This document shows positions 51,957-61,336 of a stretch of DNA of 64,000 nucleotides, in pieces (within the stretch, counting starts at the first letter, position 1; every line of letters begins with the position of its first letter). The stretch comes from Sphingomonas liriopis. GTDB taxonomy: Bacteria > Pseudomonadota > Alphaproteobacteria > Sphingomonadales > Sphingomonadaceae. Where the stretch lies: assembly GCF_024211255.1 (NCBI RefSeq), contig NZ_JAMLDY010000009.1, positions 62,001 to 126,000 on the forward strand. The letters run 5' to 3'. Position numbers and translations under genes: made by a program. The notes under the pieces were generated by a model. The model made no database searches and was not told where the DNA came from. It saw only the letters and a list, made by a program, of their open reading frames with translations.

Positions 51957-52460
51957 ATGACCGACCAGACGACTGCGCGATGGGCGATGCCGCTGCTGGC
52001 GCCGGGGCAAGCGGGCAAGGAGCTGACCCATAACGAGGCGCTGGCGCTGCTCGACATGCTGGTGCAGCCCGCGGTGGAGGCGGTGGGAACCGATGTTCCG
52101 CCAACCGCGCCGGTGGCGGGGCGATGCTGGATCGTCGGCTCCGCACCCACCGGGGCCTGGGCGGGGCACGCTGGTGCGCTGGCCGGCTGGACCGACGGCG
52201 GCTGGCGGTTCGTCGCCCCGGTGGAAGGGCTTGCCGCCTGGTGCATTTCATCAGCGAAACCAGTCGCTTATCGAAACGGGGTGTGGCAGGAAGGTGACGT
52301 CGTCGCGGCCCGCGTCGTCGTCGCCGGGCGACAGGTCGTCGGTCCGCAGGCGGGTGCGATCGCCACGCCGGCGGGGGGCGACGTAGTGGACGCACAGGTC
52401 CGTACGGCGGTGGCAGAGATCCTCGCGGCGCTGCGCCAGCACGGGCTGATCGCCGCCTGA
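51957..52460 (+). CDS. DUF2793 protein at the end of the gene transfer agent cluster
   Basis: The 167-residue protein (RWAMPLLAPGQAGKELTHNEALALLDMLVQPAVEAVGTDVPPTAPVAGRCWIVGSAPTGAWAGHAGALAGWTDGGWRFVAPVEGLAAW) is a DUF2793 member, a beta-rich family found at the distal end of alphaproteobacterial phage and GTA tails, perhaps a tail-fibre part. ATG 51957 is used; ATG 51945 would add four residues. The tail KPVAYRNGVWQEGDVVAARVV keeps the pattern. It is the last gene of the cluster by spacing. Confidence 0.88.
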   Translation: MTDQTTARWAMPLLAPGQAGKELTHNEALALLDMLVQPAVEAVGTDVPPTAPVAGRCWIVGSAPTGAWAGHAGALAGWTDGGWRFVAPVEGLAAWCISSAKPVAYRNGVWQEGDVVAARVVVAGRQVVGPQAGAIATPAGGDVVDAQVRTAVAEILAALRQHGLIAA

Positions 52461-52570
52461 TCGGTGTGATATCCTTGCAACAGGTCCGGCTTTTGTGCGC
52501 TTGCGTGGAAACCAACGCTCAGATAGTGAGTTTGCGCTGTCCGTAGTGACACTCAAGAAAGGGGATTTCT

Positions 52571-53692
52571 ATGCGGAAGCTTGCCGTCGTTCTGGCACTG
52601 GCCTCCACCGCGCTCGCCACTCCCGCCCTCGCCCGCGACAAGTCGTGGTACGTTGGCGTCGAAGGCGGCGCGATGATCGTCGAAGACATCGATTATGACA
52701 TTGGCGCCACCGCCAAAGCCGCAACGGTCGATCATGACTATGGTTACGACGTCGATGGCGTCATCGGCTACGATTTCGGCGGATTCCGCGTCGAGACCGA
52801 AGTCGGTTATCGCAGCGCGACCGTCGATGGCTATCGGTCGACCCTCACCACGCCGCGTTACACCTCGACCGGTGCGATCGCAGCGACCCCGGCCGGCAGC
52901 TACGACTATGCCGGTGGCCGTACCTCGGCGCTCAGCTTCATGCTGAACGGCCTGCTCGACTTCGGCGACGATGACGGCATCCAGGGCTTCGTCGGCGGCG
53001 GTGTCGGCGTCGCTCGCGTCAAGGCGAACTACGCGCTCAACACCCGCGGCAACTTCGTCGACGATTCGGACACCGTGTTCGCCTGGCAGGGCCTGGCGGG
53101 CATTCGTGCGCCGCTGACCGACCATGTCGACGCGACGCTGAAGTATCGCTTCTTCAACGCCGACAACGTCAAGCTGGTCGACGTGACCAACCGTACCTTC
53201 GACGGCCGGTTCCGTTCGCACAGCATCCTGGGCGGCCTGACCTACAACTTCGGTTCGCCGACCCCGCCGCCGCCGCCGCCGGCTCCGGAACCCGTTCCGG
53301 TTCCCCCGCCTGCTCCGGCTCCCGTCGCCGAGCCGCCGGTCTGCTCGCCTGGTCCGTTCATCGTGTTCTTCGAATGGGACAAGTCGGACATCACGCCGGA
53401 AGCCGGTTCGATCCTCGACAACGCCGTCAGCCAGTACCAGAGCTGCGGCAATGCGCAGGTCATGCTGGCCGGTCACGCCGACAAGTCGGGTTCGGCCAAG
53501 TACAACGTCGGTCTGTCGCAGCGTCGCGCGGACTCGGTAAAGGCTTACCTGACGCAGCATGCCATCCCCGATGGCGTGATCTCGACCGAAGCGTTCGGCG
53601 AAAGCCGCCCGCGCGTCGAGACGGCCGATGGCGTCCGCGAGGTCCAGAACCGTCGCGTGGAAGTCACCTACGGTCCGGGCGCTGGTCAGTAA
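52571..53692 (+). CDS. OmpA-family outer membrane protein
   Basis: The 373-residue protein has a signal peptide (MRKLAVVLALASTALATPALA), an N-terminal eight-stranded barrel with many Tyr and Gly, a proline-rich hinge (PPPPPPAPEPVPVPPPAPAP, about residues 235-255) and a C-terminal OmpA domain (about 265-370) with IVFFEWDKSDITPEAGSILD, the peptidoglycan-binding motif LAGHADKSGSAKYNVGLSQRRADSVKAYL and a late NRRVEVTYG. A good terminator follows. It tethers the outer membrane to peptidoglycan and is probably an abundant porin. Codons are strongly biased. Confidence 0.95.
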   Translation: MRKLAVVLALASTALATPALARDKSWYVGVEGGAMIVEDIDYDIGATAKAATVDHDYGYDVDGVIGYDFGGFRVETEVGYRSATVDGYRSTLTTPRYTSTGAIAATPAGSYDYAGGRTSALSFMLNGLLDFGDDDGIQGFVGGGVGVARVKANYALNTRGNFVDDSDTVFAWQGLAGIRAPLTDHVDATLKYRFFNADNVKLVDVTNRTFDGRFRSHSILGGLTYNFGSPTPPPPPPAPEPVPVPPPAPAPVAEPPVCSPGPFIVFFEWDKSDITPEAGSILDNAVSQYQSCGNAQVMLAGHADKSGSAKYNVGLSQRRADSVKAYLTQHAIPDGVISTEAFGESRPRVETADGVREVQNRRVEVTYGPGAGQ

Positions 53693-53720
53693 GACCAGTC
53701 CCACCGTTGGGAATACGATC

Positions 53721-53754
53721 GGGGAGGTCGGCGCGAGCCGGCCTCCCCTTTCGT
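53721..53754 (+). terminator. rho-independent terminator of the OmpA-family gene
   Basis: GGGGAGGTCGGC (53721-53732) pairs with GCCGGCCTCCCC (53737-53748) with one G-T pair and the loop GCGA, and is followed by TTTCG. It lies 28 bases after the stop. Confidence 0.75.
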
Positions 53755-53852
53755 TTGTGTGGTGTTCGGTGGGTCGGCGGTCGGACGCTTTTGCCCGGGT
53801 TGCCGGAGGGATCGACCTTCGATGCCTGTGGCACCGTATCGAAGAAGAAGAT

Positions 53853-54107
53853 GTGTTCGCGCGGAGGCGCGGAGGACGCGGAGGTGTTGCGCCTGCCGCG
53901 TCGGCGGCGCTCCCTTTCAAGCTTTGGAGATGACAGGGTTACGCTTCCCCAAGCGATACACCTCCGCGTCCTCCGCGCCTCCGCGTGAATCATTCTTCTT
54001 CGTGTGACGAACGTCCCAAGATGATGTGATTTCGACCTAGCGGTCGGATTATCTTGGAGCTTCGCGCCCCGCCGCGGAGTGGACCCCGGAACAAGTCCGG
54101 GGTGACG
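53853..54107. repeat. repeat block after OmpA-family gene (families C and E)
   Basis: The 531-base gap to ugd holds a family C pair (GCGCGGAGGCGCGGAGGACG from about 53858 to CGTCCTCCGCGCCTCCGCGT at about 53967-53986) and a family E arm (GGACCCCGGAACAAGTCCGG at about 54081-54100). No gene is supported. The remaining bases (54108-54223) are the ugd leader. Confidence 0.75.
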
Positions 54108-54223
54108 GAGGAAGAGGGCGGCGGTTCGGGTGCCCCATCTGCAAGCCGCCGGGCTGGCATTCGGCCTCTGTTGGGCTAGAGAGCGGCCGTTCGGGGGTCG
54201 TCCCCTTCGCCAAGAGGTAATCG

Positions 54224-55528
54224 ATGCGTATCACGATGATCGGTTCGGGCTATGTCGGCCTGGTGTCGGGCGCCTGTTTCGCCGATTTCGGCCATGACGT
54301 GATCTGCGTCGACAAGGACGAGGGCAAGATCGCCGCGCTGAAGGCGGGGCGGATGCCGATCTACGAACCCGGGCTCGATACGCTGGTCGCGAGCAATGTC
54401 GCGGCGGGGCGGCTGACCTTCACCACCGATCTGACCGCGTCGGTCGCGGGCGCGGATGCGATCTTCATCGCGGTGGGCACGCCGTCGCGGCGCGGCGATG
54501 GCCACGCCGACCTGTCCTATGTCTTCGCCGCGACCGAGGAGATCGCCGCGGCGGTCACCGGCCCGACCGTCGTCGTCACCAAATCGACCGTGCCGGTCGG
54601 CACCGGCGACAAGGTCGAGGCGATCCTGCGCGAGAAGCGACCCGAGGTGGACGTACAGGTCGTCTCCAATCCCGAATTCCTGCGCGAGGGCGCGGCGATC
54701 GGCGACTTCAAGCGCCCCGACCGGATCGTCATCGGCACCGACGACGAGGGCGCGAAGCGGGTGATGCGCGGCGTCTATCGCCCGCTGTACCTCAACGAAT
54801 CGCCTATCCTGTTCGTCGGCAGGCGGACGAGCGAACTCATCAAATATGCCGCGAACGCGTTCCTCGCGACCAAGATCACCTTCATCAACGAGATCGCGGA
54901 CCTGTGCGAGGCGGTCGGCGCCAACGTCCAGGACGTCAGCCGCGGCATCGGTCTCGACAACCGCATCGGCAAGAAATTCCTGCATGCGGGGCCGGGCTAT
55001 GGCGGGTCGTGCTTCCCCAAGGACACGCTGGCGCTGCTCAAGACCGCCGAGGATTTCGAGAGCCCGGTGCATATCGTCGAGGCGGTGGTGAAGGTGAACG
55101 ACAGCCGCAAGCGCGCGATGGGGCGCAAGGTATTGCACGCGCTCGGCGAGGGCGACCCGCGCGGCAAGACGGTCGCGCTGCTCGGCCTGACGTTCAAGCC
55201 CAACACCGACGACATGCGCGATGCGCCGTCGATCGCGATCGCGCAGGCGCTGCTCGACGCGGGGGTCGTGGTGCGCGCCTATGACCCCGAGGGGATGGAA
55301 CCCGCGCAGCGGATGATGCCCGACCTCACCTATTGCCACGACGCCTATGAGGCGGCGATCGGCGCGGATGCGGTGGTGATCGTCACCGAATGGGATGCGT
55401 TTCGCGCGCTCGACCTCGGCAAGCTGAAGGGCGCGATGGCGGCGCCGGTGCTGGTCGACCTGCGCAACGTCTATCGCCGCGACGAGGTCGAGGGCGCGGG
55501 TTTCGCCTATACCGCCGTCGGGCGCTGA
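54224..55528 (+). CDS. ugd: UDP-glucose 6-dehydrogenase
   Basis: The 434-residue protein oxidises UDP-glucose to UDP-glucuronate, a precursor of acidic polysaccharides. It has the N-terminal NAD motif MIGSGYVGLVSGACFADFGHDVICVDKD, the catalytic Cys in YGGSCFPKDTLAL (about residue 262), KYAANAFLATKITFINEIADLCE, and LTFKPNTDDMRDAPS. The GSCFPKD motif and length fit UDP-glucose dehydrogenase rather than other UDP-sugar dehydrogenases. It is alone; no polysaccharide gene adjoins it. Its 3' end overlaps ygfZ, on the other strand, by 22 bases. Confidence 0.94.
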   Translation: MRITMIGSGYVGLVSGACFADFGHDVICVDKDEGKIAALKAGRMPIYEPGLDTLVASNVAAGRLTFTTDLTASVAGADAIFIAVGTPSRRGDGHADLSYVFAATEEIAAAVTGPTVVVTKSTVPVGTGDKVEAILREKRPEVDVQVVSNPEFLREGAAIGDFKRPDRIVIGTDDEGAKRVMRGVYRPLYLNESPILFVGRRTSELIKYAANAFLATKITFINEIADLCEAVGANVQDVSRGIGLDNRIGKKFLHAGPGYGGSCFPKDTLALLKTAEDFESPVHIVEAVVKVNDSRKRAMGRKVLHALGEGDPRGKTVALLGLTFKPNTDDMRDAPSIAIAQALLDAGVVVRAYDPEGMEPAQRMMPDLTYCHDAYEAAIGADAVVIVTEWDAFRALDLGKLKGAMAAPVLVDLRNVYRRDEVEGAGFAYTAVGR

Positions 55529-56235
55529 TCCTCGGCGAGCGCCGCCTGCAGCCAGGCGGGACGGAGCGCGTCGCCGAGCGATTCGACACGGCGATGCTCG
55601 ATCATGAGCCCGAGCTCGGGATAGGTCGCACGGGTACGGTCGCCGGGTTCGCCGAGCGGGGCGACGACGAGGCGGCGATTGACCTTGGCGCGGTGGTGCA
55701 TCCGCGCGGTATTCTCCTGACCGATATAGCAGCCCTTGGCGAAGCTGACGCCGCCCAGCTCGCGTGCGTTGCATTCGAGCCAGAGCGTCTCGCCACTGCC
55801 GAGCTCGCCGACGCCCTCGGTGACGCCGAGCGACAGGCGGCGCGCGTGCCAGCCCTCCGCCGGAGCGGACGGCGCGGCGATCCAGCGGCGGCCGAGATCG
55901 GCGAGGCGCGGATCTGGAACGCCGTCCCCGCCGTCTCGCGACCAATGGACGGCGAGGCCGTCGTCCACCGCGATGCGGATCGCGCGGCGCAGGCGGTAGA
56001 GCGACAGGCGGCGGCTCAGCGCCTCGGCTTGCGTCGCCTCGCAATCGAGCAGCAGGTCGTCGCCGTCGGCCCAAACGAGGAAATCGAACAATGCCTTGCC
56101 CTGCGGGGTCAGCAGCGCCGTCCAGACCGGCAGCGCGCCGGTCACGTCGTTGGTGACGAGGCCCTGGAGGAAGCCGCGGACATCCTCCCCGGACAGGCGG
56201 ACGATGGCGCGATCGGCGAGCGTGGTGGCGTGCAT
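55507..56235 (-). CDS. ygfZ: folate-binding protein YgfZ (iron-sulfur cluster repair/assembly factor)
   Basis: The 242-residue protein has the YgfZ signature KGCYIGQENTARMHHR (about residues 172-187), with the conserved Cys, and the GcvT-like fold segments LSGEDVRGFLQGLVTNDVTG, LTPQGKALFDFLVWADGDDLLLDC. YgfZ uses folate to aid assembly of certain iron-sulfur proteins. It overlaps the 3' end of ugd and lies 74 bases from divergent pyrC. The length is slightly short (E. coli about 326) but typical of alphaproteobacterial forms. Confidence 0.93.
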   Translation of the reverse strand: MHATTLADRAIVRLSGEDVRGFLQGLVTNDVTGALPVWTALLTPQGKALFDFLVWADGDDLLLDCEATQAEALSRRLSLYRLRRAIRIAVDDGLAVHWSRDGGDGVPDPRLADLGRRWIAAPSAPAEGWHARRLSLGVTEGVGELGSGETLWLECNARELGGVSFAKGCYIGQENTARMHHRAKVNRRLVVAPLGEPGDRTRATYPELGLMIEHRRVESLGDALRPAWLQAALAEDQRPTAV

Positions 56236-56309
56236 GGCGATGCACCTAGGCGTGCGCGTGCGTTTTCCAAGGGTGGCGGCGTCGTGACCGCGGCGATAGG
56301 AGGGCGGGC

Positions 56310-57347
56310 ATGACCGATCGCCTGACCATCCGCCGCCCCGACGACTGGCACGTCCACCTGCGCGACGGCGCGATGCTGCAGGCGGTGGCGGGGCACACCG
56401 CGCGCCAGTTCGGCCGGGCGATCGTGATGCCCAATCTGACGCCGCCGGTGACGAGCGTAGCGGCGGCCGAGGCCTATCGCGGCCGGATCATGGCGGCGCT
56501 GGGCGAGGGGGTGGATTTCACGCCGCTGATGACCTGCTACCTGACCGACGATGCCGATCCCGCCGAGATCGCCGCGGGGCATGCGGCGGGGGTGTTCACC
56601 GCGTGTAAGCTGTATCCCGCGCATGCCACGACCAATTCGGCGCATGGCGTCACCGATATCCGCCGGCTGACCGGGGTGCTCGAGACGTTGCAGCGGATCG
56701 GCATGCCGCTGCTGATCCACGGCGAAGTGACCGACAAGGCCATCGACATCTTCGATCGCGAGGCGGTGTTCGTCGAGCGCGTGCTGACGCCGCTGACCCG
56801 CGACTATCCGGGCCTCAGGATCGTGCTCGAGCATATCACCACGGCCGAAGCCGCAGCGTTCGTGGCGGAGGCGGATCATCCGATCGCGGCGACGATCACG
56901 CCGCAGCATCTGCTCATCAATCGCAACGCGATCTTCGACGGTGGACTGCGCCCGCATGCCTATTGCCTGCCGGTGCTGAAGCGCGAGACGCACCGGCTGG
57001 CGGTGCGGCGCGCGGCGGTGTCGGGCTCCCCGCGCTTCTTCCTTGGCACCGATAGTGCGCCGCATGTCGTCGGCGCGAAGGAATCGGGCTGCGGCTGTGC
57101 CGGCATCTTCAACGCGCCGTTCGCGCTGGAGGCCTATCTCCGCGTGTTCGACGAAGAAGGCGCGCTCGACCGGTTCGAAGGCTTCGCGTCGGAACATGGC
57201 GCGCGGTTCTACGGCCGGCCGCTGAATGAGGGCACGGTGACGCTGGTGCGCGACGCGGTGGCCGTGCCCGACCGGATCGGCACGGGCGAGACGGCGGTGG
57301 TGCCGTTCATGGCCGGCGAGACGATCGGCTGGCGGTTCGACGGGTAG
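56310..57347 (+). CDS. pyrC: dihydroorotase (class II)
   Basis: The 345-residue protein closes carbamoyl-aspartate to dihydroorotate in pyrimidine synthesis. It starts [22 protein letters not shown], where HVH supplies zinc ligands, and continues with the carboxylated Lys in [15 protein letters not shown], His in LLIHGEVTD and EHITTAEA, and the C-terminal FLGTDSAPH with the catalytic Asp. That set, with about 345 residues, is class II (PyrC of E. coli type). It lies between divergent ygfZ and the convergent DNA ligase (two bases after its stop). Confidence 0.97.
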   Translation: MTDRLTIRRPDDWHVHLRDGAMLQAVAGHTARQFGRAIVMPNLTPPVTSVAAAEAYRGRIMAALGEGVDFTPLMTCYLTDDADPAEIAAGHAAGVFTACKLYPAHATTNSAHGVTDIRRLTGVLETLQRIGMPLLIHGEVTDKAIDIFDREAVFVERVLTPLTRDYPGLRIVLEHITTAEAAAFVAEADHPIAATITPQHLLINRNAIFDGGLRPHAYCLPVLKRETHRLAVRRAAVSGSPRFFLGTDSAPHVVGAKESGCGCAGIFNAPFALEAYLRVFDEEGALDRFEGFASEHGARFYGRPLNEGTVTLVRDAVAVPDRIGTGETAVVPFMAGETIGWRFDG

Positions 57348-57348
57348 G

Positions 57349-58938
57349 TCAGGTCACGAGGCGGCGCAGCGTCTCGACCTGGTCGGCTTCCGCCGCGGGT
57401 TTGTCGGTCCTGATCCGCGCGATGCGGGGGAAGCGCATCGCGACGCCCGATTTGTGCCGGGTCGAGGCGTGGATCGAATCGAACGCGACCTCCAGCACCA
57501 GCGTCTTCTCGACCTCGCGCACCGGGCCGAAGCGGGCAAGCGTGTGGCGGCGGACGAAGCCGTCGAGCATCTTCAGTTCCTCGTCGGTGATCCCCGAATA
57601 GGCCTTGCCGACGGGGAGCAGTTCGCCGTCTGCGGTCCAGCAGCCGAAGGTATAATCGCTGTAATAGGACGAGCGCCGGCCGCTGCCGCGCTGCGCGTAC
57701 ATCATCACGCAATCGGCGGTCAGCGGATCGCGCTTCCATTTATACCACAGGCCGGCGCGGCGGCCGCCGACGTAAGGACTGTCGCGGCGCTTGAGCATGA
57801 CGCCTTCGATCGCGGCGTCGCGTGCGCCGGCGCGGATCGCCTCCAGCTCGGTGAAGCTGTCCGCCGCGATCACCTGGCTGATGTCGAAGCGGTCGGGATC
57901 GAGGCGGGGGACGAACGCCTCCAGCCGGGCGCGGCGCTGCGTCCAGGGGAGGGTGCGCAGATCCTCGGTCCCGTCGATCAGCAGGTCGTAGAGGCGGACG
58001 AAGGCGGGATAATCGGCGAGCATCTTCGCCGACACGGTCTTGCGCCCGAGCCGCTGCTGGAGCGCGTTGAAGCTCGCTGCCCCCCCTTCTTCGAGGCTGC
58101 CTCCCTGCGCGTCGCCCCTGACCAGCAGTTCGCCATCGACGGTGCCCGGGGTGGTGAAGGCGGCGGCGACATCGGGGAAGCTGCCGGTGACGTCGTCGCC
58201 GGTGCGGCTGTACAGGCGCGTCTGCCCTGCGACATGGACGATCTGGACGCGGATGCCGTCCCATTTCCATTCCGCGGCATAATCGGCGAGATCGACCTGC
58301 GCATCCTCCAGCCCGTGCGCGAGCATGAACGGGCGGAAGACGGGGACGTCGGCGGGCGTCGGCTGCGCGCCGGTGCCCGCGCCCCAGGCGAACAGGCTGG
58401 CGTAGGGCGGGGCGAGGCCGTGCCACACCTCCTCGACCGCATCGACGTCGAGCCCGAACGCCTGCGCCAGCGCGGTCTTGGCGAGCCGTGCGGAGACGCC
58501 GATGCGGAGCGCCCCGGTGGCCATCTTGAGCAGCGCGAACCGTTCCTCGGCATCGAGCCGGTCGAGCATCGCGGCGAGCACCGCGGGCGCGTCGGTGCGC
58601 GACAGGTGGCGCAGCGCATCGACCGCGGCGCTGATCGACAGCGGTTCGGCGACCGGTGCCGGAATCGGCGCGGGCCAGAGCAATGCCACGGTCTCGGCGG
58701 TGTCGCCGACGTAATCGCGGCTCATTCGGAACAGCACGGGATCGACGCGCGCCTCGATCAGCGCGCGGATCTGCGCCGGCTTGACGCCGGGCAGGTCGAG
58801 ATCGCCGGTCAGCGCCGCCATCGCCCAGCCGCGATCGGGGTCGGGCGTGGCGAGCAGATAATCGACGATCAGCTTCAGCTTCGCGTTGCGGCCGCGGGTG
58901 TAGATGAGCGAATCGAGAAGCGCGGCGAAGGCGTGCAT
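57349..58938 (-). CDS. ATP-dependent DNA ligase
   Basis: The 529-residue protein has an N-terminal DNA-binding region (about 1-180, with LIVDYLLATPDPDRGWAMAALTGDL), the adenylation motif with Lys in EWKWDGIRVQIVHV (about residue 220), LYSRTGDDVTGSFPDV, and an OB-fold end (RRDSPYVGGRRAGLWYKWKRDPLTADCVMM) typical of ATP ligases of the LigC/LigB-like type. It seals nicks, probably in repair; the replicative NAD ligase is normally elsewhere. ATG 58938 sets the N-terminus; frame upstream is not protein-like. It faces the metallophosphoesterase gene divergently, with 50 bp between. Confidence 0.92.
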   Translation of the reverse strand: MHAFAALLDSLIYTRGRNAKLKLIVDYLLATPDPDRGWAMAALTGDLDLPGVKPAQIRALIEARVDPVLFRMSRDYVGDTAETVALLWPAPIPAPVAEPLSISAAVDALRHLSRTDAPAVLAAMLDRLDAEERFALLKMATGALRIGVSARLAKTALAQAFGLDVDAVEEVWHGLAPPYASLFAWGAGTGAQPTPADVPVFRPFMLAHGLEDAQVDLADYAAEWKWDGIRVQIVHVAGQTRLYSRTGDDVTGSFPDVAAAFTTPGTVDGELLVRGDAQGGSLEEGGAASFNALQQRLGRKTVSAKMLADYPAFVRLYDLLIDGTEDLRTLPWTQRRARLEAFVPRLDPDRFDISQVIAADSFTELEAIRAGARDAAIEGVMLKRRDSPYVGGRRAGLWYKWKRDPLTADCVMMYAQRGSGRRSSYYSDYTFGCWTADGELLPVGKAYSGITDEELKMLDGFVRRHTLARFGPVREVEKTLVLEVAFDSIHASTRHKSGVAMRFPRIARIRTDKPAAEADQVETLRRLVT

Positions 58939-58988
58939 GGACGGGCAAACGCATGGCGCGTTCGTTACGCTCCCGCTAGACCGGCACG

Positions 58989-59864
58989 ATGACGCGGACG
59001 ATGCGGTGGGTCGGGCTGGTGGCGCTGGCGGGCATCGCGATGCTCGGCGTGCTGCTGGTCGTCGGCTATCGCGAGGCGATCGGCGATCCCGTCGTGCGGC
59101 GCGGGGCGATCGACTTGCCCGACTGGCCGGCGGGGGCGGCCCCGGTGAGCGTCGCGCTGTTGAGCGATATCCACATCGGCAATGTTGCAATGGACGAGGC
59201 CCGGCTGACGCGGATCGTCGCGCAGGTGAAGGCGCGGCGGCCCGATCTGGTGCTGCTGGCGGGCGATTTCGTCGTCGGGCATGCGGCCGGGAGCAGCGGC
59301 CGGCTGGCGCGCCGCCTCATCGGGCCGTTGTCACGGCTGCGCGCGCCGCTCGGCGTGTTCGCGGTGCTCGGCAACCACGATCACTGGACGGGGGCCGGTG
59401 CGGTGACGCGGGCGCTTGCCGAGGCGGGGATCGCGACGCTGTCCAACCGCGCGGTGCGGCGGGGACCGGTGACGATCGTCGGGATCGACGATGCGTTCAG
59501 CGACCATGCCGATCCGCGCCTTGCCTTGCTGAGCGCCGATGGGCTGGGTGGCGCGCGCATCGTCGTCACCCATTCGCCCGACGCGATCCCGTTGCTGCCA
59601 CAAGGCGCCGCGCGGCTGGTATTGGCGGGGCATACGCATTGCGGGCAGATCGTCTGGCCGAACGGCCGCGCGCTGGCGACACGCAGCCCGTTCAACGGCA
59701 GGCGGCTGTTCGATCCGCGCTATCGCTGCGGTATCGTCCGCGATTCCCGTCGGACGGTGATCGTCACCGCCGGCTTGGGCAGCGGCACCGCCCCGGTCAG
59801 GCTGGGCGCACCGCCGGACTGGTGGCTGGTGACGCTCGGGCCCGTCAGTCGATCGCGTCCTTGA
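58989..59864 (+). CDS. membrane-anchored metallophosphoesterase (YkuE-like)
   Basis: The 291-residue protein has an N-terminal membrane helix ([20 protein letters not shown], residues about 8-27) and a calcineurin-like core: LLSDIHIGN (Asp, His), [13 protein letters not shown] (Asp), VLGNHDHW (Asn, His), [13 protein letters not shown] and [13 protein letters not shown] (His-x-His). These are the complete metal-binding set. YkuE-like members act on phospho-substrates at the membrane, some on UDP-diacylglucosamine; the substrate here is unknown. It overlaps the convergent DUF1328 gene by 20 bases. Confidence 0.9.
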   Translation: MTRTMRWVGLVALAGIAMLGVLLVVGYREAIGDPVVRRGAIDLPDWPAGAAPVSVALLSDIHIGNVAMDEARLTRIVAQVKARRPDLVLLAGDFVVGHAAGSSGRLARRLIGPLSRLRAPLGVFAVLGNHDHWTGAGAVTRALAEAGIATLSNRAVRRGPVTIVGIDDAFSDHADPRLALLSADGLGGARIVVTHSPDAIPLLPQGAARLVLAGHTHCGQIVWPNGRALATRSPFNGRRLFDPRYRCGIVRDSRRTVIVTAGLGSGTAPVRLGAPPDWWLVTLGPVSRSRP

Positions 59865-60030
59865 CCGTCTTGCCCGCCACCAGGCTGATGACGAGGAAAA
59901 GCAGGAACAAGGCGATCGCGATAAAGAACAGGATCTTGGCGATCCCGACGAACGCGCCGCCGATACCCCCGAACCCGAGCAGCCCGAGCACGAGGCCGAT
60001 GACGAGGAAGGTGAGGGCGAGTTTCAGCAT
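59845..60030 (-). CDS. DUF1328 small membrane protein
   Basis: The 61-residue protein ([52 protein letters not shown]) is almost all membrane-spanning, two helices joined by a glycine loop, and is the DUF1328/YtjA type. It overlaps the metallophosphoesterase by 20 bases at its end and follows the Dps gene on the same strand, 59 bases away. The family is stress-linked in several bacteria; its function is unknown. Confidence 0.92.
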   Translation of the reverse strand: MLKLALTFLVIGLVLGLLGFGGIGGAFVGIAKILFFIAIALFLLFLVISLVAGKTVKDAID

Positions 60031-60089
60031 GGCGGGGTCCTTCTATGGTCGTCCGTCAACCATGGAAGGACCCGTGCAGTTCCGCGGGT

Positions 60090-60581
60090 TCAGCCCTTGC
60101 GGCTCGCCTCGAACAGGAACCAGGCGCGCTCTTCGGCCTGATCGGTCCATTCGTCGACGATGCCGCTGGTGGCATTGTCCTTCGCCTCCTCGGCAGCGTC
60201 CTTCACGGTGCGGAACGCCTCGATGAGCTTGAGATTGTCCTCGCGCAGTTCGGCGAGCATCGCATGCGCATCGACGAAATCGGCATCGTTGTCGGCGATC
60301 GTCTGGCGACGGCTGATGTCGCCGATCGAGCGCAGCGTGACGTTGCCGGTCTTGCGCACGCGCTCGGCGATCGCGTCGGTGACGCCGAGGATCTGCGCCG
60401 CCTGATCGTCGAGCAACAGGTGATAGTCGCGGAAATGCGGGCCCGAGACATGCCAGTGGAAGTTCTTGGTCTTGAGATAGAGCGCGTAGCAATCCGCCAG
60501 CGACGCATTGAGCGCGTCGGCGACCGAACGCGTGTTGCTGAGGTCGGTCGGGGTGTTCAGCGCCGGATTGATGTCGGCCAT
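60090..60581 (-). CDS. dps: Dps-family ferritin-like DNA protection protein
   Basis: The 163-residue protein is Dps: ferroxidase-site residues in KNFHWHVSGPHFRDYHLLLDDQAAQI (His, His, Asp) followed by ITDAIAERVRKTG-like segment VTDAIAERVRKTGNVTLRSIGDI and a long fourth helix with DNATSGIVDEWTDQAEERAWFLFEA. It assembles as a dodecamer that oxidises iron with hydrogen peroxide and coats DNA under stress. The N-terminal tail has no clear Lys cluster, so DNA binding may be weak. It precedes the DUF1328 gene on the same strand. Confidence 0.95.
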   Translation of the reverse strand: MADINPALNTPTDLSNTRSVADALNASLADCYALYLKTKNFHWHVSGPHFRDYHLLLDDQAAQILGVTDAIAERVRKTGNVTLRSIGDISRRQTIADNDADFVDAHAMLAELREDNLKLIEAFRTVKDAAEEAKDNATSGIVDEWTDQAEERAWFLFEASRKG

Positions 60582-60678
60582 GGGGGCAGCTCCTGGAAAA
60601 GGGTCGTTGCGCTAACGATCCGATACCCGAAACGCTCCGCGATCCCACGCCATTTTGCCGGCCAGTCTGATCGGTGCG

Positions 60679-61245
60679 CTAAATCAGCCGCAACGCTCCC
60701 AGCCCCAGCCAAAAGGCCGCGCCGACGAACAGCGCACCGATGATCCGGCGCAGGCTTTTGAGCGGCAGCGCGGTCCAGCCCGCCTCGCCGAGCACCGCCG
60801 CCGGCACGATCACGACGAGCGATCCCAGCGTCGCACCGACCGCCGCCAGCCAGAACAGCTCGACCCGTGCGGCGAGTGCGAGCACGATGAACTGCACGCC
60901 GTCGCCGAAGGCAAGGATGAACAGTCCGGCGAAGCTGGTGACGATCGCGCCCAGCCGCCAGCCGTCGAGGCGATCGGGCACCTTGACCGGAAAGGCCGCG
61001 CCGACGCCCTGGAACAGCAGCGCGAGCGCGAGGAACAGCTGTTTCGCCTCGGGTGTCAGCCTTGGTGCGATCAGCAGGCTGGCAGCGGCGGCGAGCAGCC
61101 CGGCGGCGAGCAGGGCGAGCGCCGCCATCGCGATCACCAGCCCCGGCGCGCGATAGCGGTCGGCGAGGATCGCGGCGAGCCACGCCGGCCGGTCGCCGAC
61201 CTGCGCGAGGGCCGCGGCGACGAGCGCCGCCATGAGGGCGTCCAT
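60679..61245 (-). CDS. GDT1/TMEM165 (UPF0016) family membrane protein
   Basis: The 188-residue protein has six hydrophobic segments and two copies of the family motif: AALAQVGDRPAWLAAILADRY (about residue 13) and LFILAFGDGVQFIVLALAAR (about 108), close to E-x-G-D-(K/R)-(S/T), with Gln for Glu in the first and Phe in the second. GDT1 proteins move Mn or Ca against a proton gradient. The glutamates usually needed for metal are missing here, so the function may differ. It is a short form typical of alphaproteobacteria. Confidence 0.75.
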   Translation of the reverse strand: MDALMAALVAAALAQVGDRPAWLAAILADRYRAPGLVIAMAALALLAAGLLAAAASLLIAPRLTPEAKQLFLALALLFQGVGAAFPVKVPDRLDGWRLGAIVTSFAGLFILAFGDGVQFIVLALAARVELFWLAAVGATLGSLVVIVPAAVLGEAGWTALPLKSLRRIIGALFVGAAFWLGLGALRLI

Positions 61246-61336
61246 TTATTCGGCGGTCCTGTGGTGCGGTGATGCTGGTGCGGTGCGCGCGATATTCGGT
61301 TCAGCCATGAGAGAGCGAGGCCTTGGCACAACCGTC

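Noticed and set aside
37554..52460. The head and tail gene cluster as an integrated prophage
   Set aside because: No integrase, repressor, replication, lysis or attachment sequence is seen, composition matches the host, and gene order is that of a gene transfer agent.
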